Of a DNA stretch of 12,120 nt, positions 5,132-12,120 are shown one piece after another. Where the stretch lies: assembly GCA_020720565.1 (NCBI GenBank), contig DYOK01000013.1, positions 12,978 through 25,097 of the forward strand, read 5' to 3'. This stretch comes from Acetofilamentum sp. GTDB taxonomy: Bacteria > Bacteroidota > Bacteroidia > Bacteroidales > JAFGXI01. Below the pieces are notes generated by a model. It was given only the letters and a program-made list of their open reading frames with translations, did not search any database and was not told where the DNA came from. The position numbers and the translations under genes were made by a program. Each line of letters opens with the position of its first letter. Position 1 is the stretch's first letter.

Positions 5132-6793
5132 ATGCAAAATTTTAAGCTTTTTATGTTTGCGTTGGCCATTGCAATGAGCAGTACGATTGGCTACGCTACC
5201 AATGTGAACTCTGACCGTCAAAAACCCGACGACGAAAACGACGAGGGCATTACCGTAGGTATGGCCAGAGCATGGGTTTTATACAATAACAAAGATTTTT
5301 ACGGGGCATTGCGTATTTATAAAGCGCTTTACGCCAAAGCACCAGGGCATGCTAAACTCAATTACCGCATGGGTATTTGTTACGAAGCACTTAATGTGAG
5401 CGACTCGGCTATTACCCATATCGAAAAAGCACTTACGCTCGATGTCAATGTAGGCGAAAAAGCACATTACTTTTTAGGAAGAGCTTATCAATTTAATGGT
5501 AATTTAGATAAAGCCATAGAGCATTATTACGAGTATAAAAAAGTAGACGATAAAGAACGCACCGACGTTAATCGATTGTTACGTCAATGCGAAACCGCAC
5601 GCCAAATGATGCAAAATCCTGTCGATGCTAAAATATCCAATATGGGCAATCAAATCAATACTGAGTTTGTCGATGCTTCGCCTTCGATTACAGCCGATCA
5701 AACCATGTTGATTTTTACTTCGCGCCGACCCGAAAATGCAGGTGGTAAAATTTGTGAGTTTAACGAACAGTATTTCGACGATATCTATTATACCAATTTC
5801 GACGAAAACGCTAAAACATGGTCGAAAGCCACTAGCATTGGATCACCTATCAATACCGAAAGTTTTGATGCCAATTTAAGCATCACCCCCGATGGACAAA
5901 ATATTTTATTGTACAAAAATGTCGAAGGGCTTACCAAAAGTGGCGATATCTATATTTCAAGTTTCAACAACGAGGGAAAATGGTCGAACCCACAACCCAT
6001 CGACGATAAATATATTAACTCAAGTTATTTCGAGAGCTCTGCTTCGATGACTGCTGACGGCAAAACCTTATATTTTGTAAGCGAACGTGAACGCGGAGGA
6101 TTGGGTTTTGGCGATATTTGGGTTTCGCACAAACAAGCTGGTGTATGGCAAAAACCATTTAATATTGGGCCTGTAATCAATACCGAATTCGACGAGATTG
6201 GAGTTTATATCCATCCCGATGGTAAAACGCTCTTTTTTAGTAGCGAAGGTCACAATTCGATGGGTATGCACGACATCTTTATCAGCACCTTAAACAGCGA
6301 CAATACTTGGTCTACACCGATTAACTTAGGGTATCCTATCAATAGCACCAAAGACGAAATCCATTTTGTTCTCAGTGCATCTAAAGATATGGCTTACATC
6401 TCGAGTAACCGCGAAGGTGGTTTGGGTTCAGTCGATATATATGAAATTGACATGAGCAAATATTTTCAATCAAACAAGAGCATTCCTAAAGAATTGGCCG
6501 ATCAATTTACAACCAGTAAATTGTCTATCTTGAAAGGCACTGTGGTCGATGGAGAATCGGGCAAACCTATTGCTGCACAATTAACCATACACAATTCTAA
6601 AACAGGCGAAGTAGTCAATGTCGAAACTAAAGAAAATGGCTCTTACTTTATCACACTCGACGAAGGCGTCAGATACGAAGTGAGTGTAATTAGTGCAACG
6701 TACAAAACATTTACATTCAAAATTAAAGGCGAGTTATCGACTACAGGCGGAACCAACACCACCACAAAACACATTTTAATGAACAAACAATAG
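5132..6793 (+). CDS. Exported TPR / PD40 beta-propeller protein, PorE-like without OmpA domain
   Basis: A 553-residue protein with a signal peptide (hydrophobic 6-20, likely cut near GYA at 20-22). An acidic linker follows, then TPR helices at about 42-155 (YNNKDFYGALRIYKALYAKAPG, split across two helices, is clear). Five PD40/WD40-like beta-propeller repeats span about 175-440, each with N-[ST]-x-[FY]/D-x-S and ADGKTLYF-like or PDGKTLFF-like strands. A carboxypeptidase-regulatory-like domain lies at 466-532 (LKGTVVDGESGKPIAAQL). This order matches PorE of the type IX secretion system and related envelope proteins, but those end in an OmpA peptidoglycan-binding domain. Here the chain stops 20 residues after the third domain and a terminator follows, so truncation by a frameshift is unlikely. 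There is also no lipobox cysteine. A periplasmic or surface scaffold role is inference. Whether it belongs to type IX secretion cannot be told. Confidence 0.8.
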   Translation: MQNFKLFMFALAIAMSSTIGYATNVNSDRQKPDDENDEGITVGMARAWVLYNNKDFYGALRIYKALYAKAPGHAKLNYRMGICYEALNVSDSAITHIEKALTLDVNVGEKAHYFLGRAYQFNGNLDKAIEHYYEYKKVDDKERTDVNRLLRQCETARQMMQNPVDAKISNMGNQINTEFVDASPSITADQTMLIFTSRRPENAGGKICEFNEQYFDDIYYTNFDENAKTWSKATSIGSPINTESFDANLSITPDGQNILLYKNVEGLTKSGDIYISSFNNEGKWSNPQPIDDKYINSSYFESSASMTADGKTLYFVSERERGGLGFGDIWVSHKQAGVWQKPFNIGPVINTEFDEIGVYIHPDGKTLFFSSEGHNSMGMHDIFISTLNSDNTWSTPINLGYPINSTKDEIHFVLSASKDMAYISSNREGGLGSVDIYEIDMSKYFQSNKSIPKELADQFTTSKLSILKGTVVDGESGKPIAAQLTIHNSKTGEVVNVETKENGSYFITLDEGVRYEVSVISATYKTFTFKIKGELSTTGGTNTTTKHILMNKQ

Positions 6794-6817
6794 ACTTTGC
6801 TCTTTGCATCACACCTC

Positions 6818-6848
6818 AAAGCCTTCGAATAATATCGAGGGCTTTTTT
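6818..6848 (+). terminator. Rho-independent terminator
   Basis: AAAGCCTTCGA (6818-6828) pairs fully with TCGAGGGCTTT (6835-6845, one T-G pair) across the loop ATAATA, and six T (6843-6848) follow. It ends the transcript of the TPR/PD40 gene 25 bp after its stop. On the minus strand only three T follow the stem, so it is mainly a plus-strand terminator, though it also faces the converging gene that ends at 6889. Confidence 0.85.
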
Positions 6849-6888
6849 ATTGCAATCAATTCCATGTCGCTATTCGGTTCGTTTTCTA

Positions 6889-7899
6889 TTAAGATTCGCT
6901 TTTTACGTAGATGGCAGCTATATCCGCAATACTGCTTTCTATAGGTTTAAACGAAAAATTTAAAAGCGTTTTTATTTTTTGATTGTCGTATTCTAGCACT
7001 TTGTAGGCTGTTTTAGCAGAGTTTTTAGTTATAACAGGGGCATTTCCTGTAATCCTACTTTTAAACCATTCCATTCGCCATGCCAATTGACTCAGAAAAA
7101 ACGATGCATATAACGAAGGTGCTTTGACTTTTAAATGGTCTGCAATTCGGTTAAATGCGTTCTGGTAAGTCCAATTTTCTGAACTGACTATAAACGATTG
7201 ACCAAAGCTGGATTCGTTATCCATCAGATCAATCATACACTTGGCCACATCGGAAGCGTCAACAAATCCGGTAATTCCTTTAGTGTAATATTTTAACCCT
7301 TTGGCAATGGTTTTAAAAAGCGATGGACTGCCTTTATGCCAATCTCCCACGCCTAAAATCACCGATGGATTTACAATTACGGCATTTAAACCCTCGGCAA
7401 TGGCTCTCCAGATAATCAATTCTGACTCGTATTTGCTCTTAGAATATGGCGAGTTGCTTTGCCCCTCTTTCCATAGGGTTTCTTCGGTTATTAATGTCTC
7501 GCCATTGGCAGAACCTAAAGCTGCAATCGAACTCACGAAACAGAACTTTTTCACTTGATTGTGTATGGCTGCTTGAGCTAAATTTGAGCTTATCTCTGTA
7601 TTACGCTCGATAATACCATAAGAATTGTTCGGCGATAAAATTTCTGCGGCACAATGGTAAACTTCGTCAACCCCTTGCATTTTTAAGCATAACTCGGCGT
7701 AATCTGTCAAAACTACATCGACCCACTCGATACGATTTAAACGCTCATCGGCATCGCTTAAAAAAGCGTTAAATACTTTTTGAGTAATATTTAAGTTACT
7801 GTTTGGTCGTTTAAATGCAACAATCCGATGGTGTCGAGCCGTAAGCTCGAGAAGCAAATAGCTGCCCAACATTCCCGTTCCACCAGTAACTACAATCAT
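6889..7899 (-). CDS. NAD(P)-dependent epimerase/dehydratase (extended SDR)
   Basis: A 336-residue extended short-chain dehydrogenase/reductase. The nucleotide-binding motif is TGGTGMLG (5-12) at the very N-terminus. The catalytic triad is visible as S123/S124 (FVSSIAALG) with Y152 and K156 (PYSKSKYESE), and a VIVNPSVILGVGD segment (174-186) follows as in dihydroflavonol-4-reductase-like proteins. The substrate may be a nucleotide sugar, a sterol-like or other hydroxyl/keto compound, and cannot be fixed from sequence. The protein is cytoplasmic, with no signal peptide. It lies 52 bp behind the patatin gene but has its own consensus -7 box, so it need not be cotranscribed. The ATG at 7899 is fixed by the Rossmann motif starting at residue 3. 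Confidence 0.85.
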   Translation of the reverse strand: MIVVTGGTGMLGSYLLLELTARHHRIVAFKRPNSNLNITQKVFNAFLSDADERLNRIEWVDVVLTDYAELCLKMQGVDEVYHCAAEILSPNNSYGIIERNTEISSNLAQAAIHNQVKKFCFVSSIAALGSANGETLITEETLWKEGQSNSPYSKSKYESELIIWRAIAEGLNAVIVNPSVILGVGDWHKGSPSLFKTIAKGLKYYTKGITGFVDASDVAKCMIDLMDNESSFGQSFIVSSENWTYQNAFNRIADHLKVKAPSLYASFFLSQLAWRMEWFKSRITGNAPVITKNSAKTAYKVLEYDNQKIKTLLNFSFKPIESSIADIAAIYVKSES

Positions 7900-7910
7900 G
7901 CTTTTTTTAG

Positions 7911-7918
7911 CAAAGATA
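7911..7918 (-). promoter_or_regulatory. -7 box of the epimerase/dehydratase gene
   Basis: TATCTTTG on the minus strand (7918-7911), identical to the boxes of mqnC and mrp. The best -33 candidate is GTTTA about 16 bp upstream, which is poor. The leader would be very short, fewer than ten bases. GGTTTTAA (7927-7934) and TTAAAACC (7952-7959) form an inverted repeat just upstream, around the patatin stop codon. Confidence 0.45.
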
Positions 7919-7951
7919 AGATTTTAGGTTTTAATAAACACCGCCGAATGC

Positions 7952-10108
7952 TTAAAACCAATAGCCCAAACTTATAAAGTAGTGGTTATAATACGATTGA
8001 AATGAGTAATCCCACGCGAGCTCAAGTGGACCAAACATACTGTTGAAACTATACTTTAAACCAACCCCAGTATAGAATTTCTCGGCTTGATAAAACATTT
8101 CTGTTGTTTCGTTATCCATGCCCGAAAGAGCAACCGTAAATGTTAAAAAGTTGTTTTTATAAAACTCGTAACGTGGCATTGCTTTTAATATCCAGACATT
8201 ATTAGACCCATGATGTAAAAAACGCATACCTGGAAATGAATTATACCACTGAACCCTTTGACTGGCCATACCGCCTGTTTCGAATCGGAACATGGTGTGG
8301 TCTATTTCGATTGAGCCTACACCCAGAAAGCCTTCGGTAAGAATATGAACGTTCTTTGAAATGGGCCAAACTTTGTTAATCCGCCACCAAGCCTGCCACA
8401 TAGTTGTGCTGTTTTTATCGCTAATTAAATCGCCTCTAACTTTCATTTGTAAGCCTTTTTTTGGAAAGTACGCGTTATCCCAACTATCCACGACATACGA
8501 TATAAAAAGATTGCCATAAACGTCGTTCATTTCGCCTAAATCGTTAAGTGATTGTATAGGCTGTAGACTAAACATTGAGGCTTCAATTCCTGCCACAATT
8601 CGGTTATACTTACCAATATATGAATGGATAAAAAGATCCCAGACTGCTCTGTTCCATTCGTATGTATAGTTTATTTGATCGCCTGCATAAGTCGAAGCAT
8701 TAAAATTATCGAATGTAAAAGAAGAGCCAAAGCCGATGTTACTGCCTCGGTCGGTCGTATAACGAATTTTACCATGTGGCGACTGTCCTATTGCAAATTT
8801 GAGTTCTAATAATGAACCATAAAGCAGTAAGTTTCTAAATTCAGATCCTATTAAAATATCTACACCATATTCTTGGTCGTAACGTGCTCCAACATTGAAA
8901 CTATTTTCTGTTTTTTCGTCCACAACAATCACTAAGTTATAGCCCGAATCGACAGGAAAAAATTTCATACTCACTTTCGAAAAGAACTCAGAGCCATATA
9001 CTTCATTAATTTTTTGACTTAATTCATTTTCGCTTATGGTTGCAGGTACATCTAAACGCAATTTGCCTTTAATCAGACGTTTGATAGATTTTAAACGTAA
9101 TCCATCGGAACAATTCGCTTGATACTCGATATGGACTATACGAATTGAATCACGGTCTCTTGCAGGTGGTATGCTTTTAACCATACTCGGATAAACAGCT
9201 ATCAAACTGTCGAGCTGATTGGCAACTTTTTCTGCAGCAATTACGCCTCTATTTATTATTTCCAGATCGTTTCCAAAATCCATTGCACTCACACCACTAA
9301 TATCGGGTCGGATATAAATCGTACACAATGCTTTATTTTTAAGCGAGATTCGTGAGTTATGAAAACTAGCCGATTGATCTAGAATTTTAATGATAGAATT
9401 AATTTCGTCTTTTTGATACAAATTGGCACCTACGTCGGATCCAATAATAATATCGGCACCCATATTTTTTATTACATCGGTAGGGAAATTATTGACCAAT
9501 CCACCGTCGACATACAGGTGGTTGTCAATTTCGAATGGTGTAAATACCGAAGGAATCGACATGCTGGTACGCATAGCCTCAGCCAAAAGGCCAGATTCGA
9601 AGATCTTTTCTTCACCCGAAACAATGTCGGTTCCAATACACTTAAATGGGATAGGCAAACTGTCAAAGTCTATTGGCCTATTGAACTCCCGTGTTAAAAT
9701 ATTGATTAAGGTAAGTACATTTTGCCCAGTGTTTAAGCCGCTGGGTAATGTGGGAAAAAGACCATCGAGTTTTAACGAAAGAAGTGCTTTTTTGTCTTTT
9801 CGTTCTTGACCAATGAGTACATTTTCGCGTCGAATTTGATCTGTAAGTAAAAAGTCCCAATCGCGAGCTAAAATTATTTTTTCTAGTTCTTCGGCATTAT
9901 AGCCAATTGCATACAGTCCACCCACTAAGGCTCCCATGCTGGTTCCTGTTATATAATCGGGTCTGATACCACGCTTTTCTAATTCTTTAAGCAAGCCAAT
10001 GTGAGCCAGACCTTTTGCTCCACCACCGCTTAAAACCAGCCCAACTTTTGGACGTTCCTGTGCAAAAAGAATTTGAGCACTAAGTATTATAATTAATAAT
10101 ATTCGCAT
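7952..10108 (-). CDS. Patatin-like phospholipase with POTRA and outer-membrane barrel
   Basis: A 718-residue protein in three parts. A signal peptide (1-16, ending ILFAQ) leads to a patatin domain (20-310) with oxyanion motif GGGAKG (28-33), nucleophile S57 in GTSMG (55-59) and dyad partner D201 in DGG (201-203). One POTRA-like domain follows (about 322-400). An Omp85/surface-antigen beta-barrel runs to the C-terminus, which ends in aromatic GYWF as outer-membrane barrels do. This layout is that of PlpD-type (type Vd) proteins and related Bacteroidota proteins: a lipase displayed or released through its own barrel. Acyl-lipid hydrolysis is supported by the intact dyad; the substrate is not known. 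The frame stays open upstream to an ATG at 10264, but the first 52 codons then translate a non-coding palindromic repeat and would bury the signal peptide, so I use 10108. The phosphatase gene lies 261 bp upstream. Confidence 0.88.
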   Translation of the reverse strand: MRILLIIILSAQILFAQERPKVGLVLSGGGAKGLAHIGLLKELEKRGIRPDYITGTSMGALVGGLYAIGYNAEELEKIILARDWDFLLTDQIRRENVLIGQERKDKKALLSLKLDGLFPTLPSGLNTGQNVLTLINILTREFNRPIDFDSLPIPFKCIGTDIVSGEEKIFESGLLAEAMRTSMSIPSVFTPFEIDNHLYVDGGLVNNFPTDVIKNMGADIIIGSDVGANLYQKDEINSIIKILDQSASFHNSRISLKNKALCTIYIRPDISGVSAMDFGNDLEIINRGVIAAEKVANQLDSLIAVYPSMVKSIPPARDRDSIRIVHIEYQANCSDGLRLKSIKRLIKGKLRLDVPATISENELSQKINEVYGSEFFSKVSMKFFPVDSGYNLVIVVDEKTENSFNVGARYDQEYGVDILIGSEFRNLLLYGSLLELKFAIGQSPHGKIRYTTDRGSNIGFGSSFTFDNFNASTYAGDQINYTYEWNRAVWDLFIHSYIGKYNRIVAGIEASMFSLQPIQSLNDLGEMNDVYGNLFISYVVDSWDNAYFPKKGLQMKVRGDLISDKNSTTMWQAWWRINKVWPISKNVHILTEGFLGVGSIEIDHTMFRFETGGMASQRVQWYNSFPGMRFLHHGSNNVWILKAMPRYEFYKNNFLTFTVALSGMDNETTEMFYQAEKFYTGVGLKYSFNSMFGPLELAWDYSFQSYYNHYFISLGYWF

Positions 10109-10214
10109 GGTCGTTTTGTTATTTGTTGATGTAACTATTAATGTTGATTTTGTTGTGATGCTCATTTGCTTACCCTGAGCAGCTCGGCAAGGCCCATTGA
10201 CCTCGTCTGTGTCT

Positions 10215-10301
10215 ATTCGCCTGTCCCGAGAATCGGGGTTGGAAGCCAGCCCACCTTCGGACAATAAATCTATCGATAGATAGATCTGCTTCAGGTAGAT
10301 T
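10215..10301 (-). repeat. Palindromic repeat block upstream of the patatin gene
   Basis: Second copy of the element before recX. Minus strand 10301-10279 matches 87-109 at 21 of 23 bases, GTCCG (10262-10258) follows, and GGACAGGCGAAT (10226-10215) matches 126-137 at 11 of 12. Compared with copy one, 16 bases are inserted after the first segment, containing part of the perfect palindrome ATCTATCGATAGAT (10268-10281). Another hairpin is CCCGA-GAA-TCGGG (10225-10237). The 261-bp gap 10109-10369 otherwise holds no gene and no clear promoter, and its left end next to the phosphatase stop is an ATTCATAATT-like run, as at base 1. Confidence 0.68.
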
Positions 10302-10369
10302 AAAGATTGCTGATTTGCTTGTTAATTTGTTGCATAATAAATTATCAATCATTAGTTTTCAATTATGAA

Positions 10370-11911
10370 TTAGACCTTAAGCCCCAATATCAAGACATCG
10401 TCCACTTGCTCCTCATTGCCTTTCCATTCGGAAAAAAACATTGCAAAACGCTCTTTTTGAGCTGGTAGTGGTAATGTGTAAACTTTTACTAAAAGTTCTT
10501 TAAAATGTTTGCGTTTCATTTTTTTATTTTTCGCTCCCCCAAATTGGTCTACATATCCATCGGAAAATAGGTAGATTAAATCTTCTTTCTGAACTTGTAT
10601 TTCGTGATTTGAGAATTGCTTTTCGGCTTCGAAAACTCCCACCGGCATTCGGTCGCCATCGAAACTAATAATTTGGTTATCTCGAATAATAACTAAAGGA
10701 TTGTAAGCCCCTGCATATTCAAGCATCAAGGTCTGTTTATCGAACATCAACAGCGATATGTCCATGCCGTCTTTTGTGAGTTCGTCGCCGTCCGATTGCG
10801 ATAGAGCCACAACTACTTTTTCGCGCAAATAATTTAGAATCTGATTGGGATGCAAATTCTGATGGGCCAAAACTATTTCGTTTAATGCCGAAATACCTAA
10901 AACACTCAACAATGCAGCAGGAACACCGTGACCAGTACAATCGGCTACTGCAACAATAATTTTACCTTCGTATTGCGTAGTCCAAAGAAAATCGCCACTC
11001 AAAATGTCTTTGGGTTTGTTTAAAACAAAGAAATCGTCGAAAAAGCTGTAAATATTCTTCCCTTTTGGAATCAGTGCACTTTGTATTTTTTGTGCATAGG
11101 TGATACTTTGAATAATTTCCTGATTTCGACTTGCAATTTGGTCGCGTTGCGAACTAACTTCTTCTATGTATGCTTGTAGCTCTTCGTTTTGTTGGTCGAG
11201 CTCGGTTTTTAAGTCCTTTAATTCCGTGTTTTTTATACTTAATGCGGTGTTTTTTTGAATAATCAAATGGTTCTTTTTAATCATTTTTCGTGACAAGCGT
11301 AATTGTAGCGACTGAGCTTCTCTATACTTTCGGAGTACAAAATATAGGATACCACTAATGGTAAAAAACACAATAAAATAAGCCAATTCGATAACAAAAT
11401 AATCGCGTCCCCAATCTTCGCGTAAATCGATAGTTTGAAAACTAAGGTAATATATATCGTCGGTAAACACTAATGCGAGTATCAAACTGAGCATTACAAT
11501 GAAGTAATACACGATTTCTTTTTGAAAATAAAAAATTAATTGAGCAAAAGCACCCAGAAGAAATATAAATATCGGATAAAGTACATATAAATCGTACCCA
11601 TCGTAATTAAAAAAAACAGGAAAATAGAGTAAGGTGAAAAGTGCCGAATATATTAAGATAAGTTTTGCCAGTGTTTTGTAATTGAGTTGAAAAATGAGGT
11701 ATGCCCCGAAATAAACAATAGCAATGATAAGAAGCCTTCCGAGATCCATAAATGGGTTATCGAAATCGGTTAAATAGTTTCTGAGAAAAAGCACGATATA
11801 CGCTACCAAAGCCGAAGCACCACCCGTCAGGGCAATAAATGCAGTTGCCTTGCATTTAATGTCGTCTTTTTCGCAGGTTTTTCTAAATAGTAGATTCATT
11901 GGAGTAGCCAT
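10370..11911 (-). CDS. Membrane PP2C/SpoIIE-type serine/threonine phosphatase
   Basis: A 513-residue protein from the ATG at 11911. Six hydrophobic segments lie at about 24-43, 56-74, 79-101, 108-128, 131-150 and 169-193. A charged coiled coil follows (about 197-270), then a SpoIIE/PP2C catalytic domain (about 295-513). Its metal-binding aspartates are seen in SGDF (D307), ADCTGHG (D324), FSDGYVD (D451) and QVDDV (D504/D505). Such proteins dephosphorylate anti-anti-sigma or other Ser/Thr targets in response to a signal sensed by the membrane part. No known sensor or HAMP domain is recognisable, so the input is unknown, and no anti-sigma or STAS gene is in view. The frame continues upstream to a TTG at 11968, and a further ATG lies at 11899. 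I prefer an ATG start, since the extension adds nothing recognisable. The catalytic set is complete. Confidence 0.85.
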   Translation of the reverse strand: MATPMNLLFRKTCEKDDIKCKATAFIALTGGASALVAYIVLFLRNYLTDFDNPFMDLGRLLIIAIVYFGAYLIFQLNYKTLAKLILIYSALFTLLYFPVFFNYDGYDLYVLYPIFIFLLGAFAQLIFYFQKEIVYYFIVMLSLILALVFTDDIYYLSFQTIDLREDWGRDYFVIELAYFIVFFTISGILYFVLRKYREAQSLQLRLSRKMIKKNHLIIQKNTALSIKNTELKDLKTELDQQNEELQAYIEEVSSQRDQIASRNQEIIQSITYAQKIQSALIPKGKNIYSFFDDFFVLNKPKDILSGDFLWTTQYEGKIIVAVADCTGHGVPAALLSVLGISALNEIVLAHQNLHPNQILNYLREKVVVALSQSDGDELTKDGMDISLLMFDKQTLMLEYAGAYNPLVIIRDNQIISFDGDRMPVGVFEAEKQFSNHEIQVQKEDLIYLFSDGYVDQFGGAKNKKMKRKHFKELLVKVYTLPLPAQKERFAMFFSEWKGNEEQVDDVLILGLKV

Positions 11912-12099
11912 TCGTAGTTTGGGAGCAGTTGAGGTAAATACAATGTTGAATATTGAGTCACAGGCCAAAAAAACTATTTTCTAGGATTGAGCTCTTTCGA
12001 TTCAACGCAAATTCAAATAATTAAACAAGACCTTCGTCACATTGTCGCTTTTTCAATCAAAAAAAACGATGATTTTAACACCTAATTGGTCTTAGGATT

Positions 12100-12107
12100 C
12101 AAAAGTA
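12100..12107 (-). promoter_or_regulatory. Possible -7 box of the phosphatase gene
   Basis: TACTTTTG on the minus strand (12107-12100) fits TAnnTTTG, but its -33 element would lie beyond the window. The implied leader is about 180 bases. Bases 11969-12120 hold nothing else I can support. Confidence 0.25.
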
Positions 12108-12120
12108 TGTTAAATTTTAT

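Noticed and set aside
6782..6817. Frameshifted OmpA domain after the TPR/PD40 gene
   Set aside because: Only 25 bp separate the stop codon from a strong terminator, and no OmpA-like motif is found in any frame before the converging gene.
7927..7959. Inverted repeat GGTTTTAA/TTAAAACC around the patatin stop codon as terminator
   Set aside because: The loop is 17 bases and no T-run follows on the minus strand, so a terminator call is not justified.
9423..9809. A 128-codon open frame antisense to the patatin gene
   Set aside because: Shadow of the patatin domain; composition and lack of motifs argue against a real gene.
10109..10264. A 52-codon N-terminal extension of the patatin protein
   Set aside because: It translates the palindromic repeat block and would put a signal peptide in the interior. 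The ATG at 10108 gives a proper signal peptide.

Overview
The window looks like chromosomal DNA from a member of the Bacteroidota, probably Bacteroidales or a relative. The evidence is an AT-rich sequence with -7 boxes of the Bacteroidota type TAnnTTTG (TATCTTTG upstream of three genes). Gene starts lack Shine-Dalgarno sites, and intergenic spaces hold small GC-rich palindromic repeats. The gene set fits too: a Mrp ATPase that ends in the form usual for this phylum, a TPR/PD40 exported protein resembling type IX secretion protein PorE, a patatin fused to an outer-membrane barrel, and a membrane SpoIIE-type phosphatase. The genus cannot be told from the sequence.

Left part (1-2771): a palindromic repeat block leads into recX (+). 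recX converges on lpxH (-) across a spacer that can form hairpins. mqnC (-), a radical SAM enzyme of the futalosine menaquinone pathway, lies behind lpxH. The mqnC-lpxH gap holds copy A of a 90-nt repeat.

Middle part (2772-6793): mqnC and mrp diverge from a 261-bp region with a good promoter on each strand and a double inverted repeat around the mrp promoter. After mrp come copy B of the 90-nt repeat, a probable terminator, and mqnA (+), which makes the first dedicated futalosine-pathway intermediate. Next is a 553-residue exported TPR/beta-propeller/carboxypeptidase-regulatory-like protein, closed by a strong Rho-independent terminator.

Right part (6889-12120): three genes on the minus strand. 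In transcription order they are a membrane-anchored PP2C/SpoIIE phosphatase, a patatin-Omp85 outer-membrane phospholipase (after a 261-bp gap with a second palindromic repeat block), and an NAD-dependent epimerase/dehydratase with its own promoter. The last 150 bases hold no visible gene.

Functionally this is a housekeeping neighbourhood: menaquinone synthesis (mqnA, mqnC), iron-sulfur cluster delivery (mrp, a possible supplier for the radical SAM enzyme MqnC), lipid A synthesis (lpxH), RecA control (recX) and envelope functions. I found no defence system, phage, transposase, CRISPR, tRNA or rRNA. The less ordinary signals are non-coding or statistical: the 90-nt repeat pair with a partly covarying hairpin, the palindromic blocks in front of two genes, the dyads at the mrp promoter, and a strict context rule for wobble bases before GAN codons.
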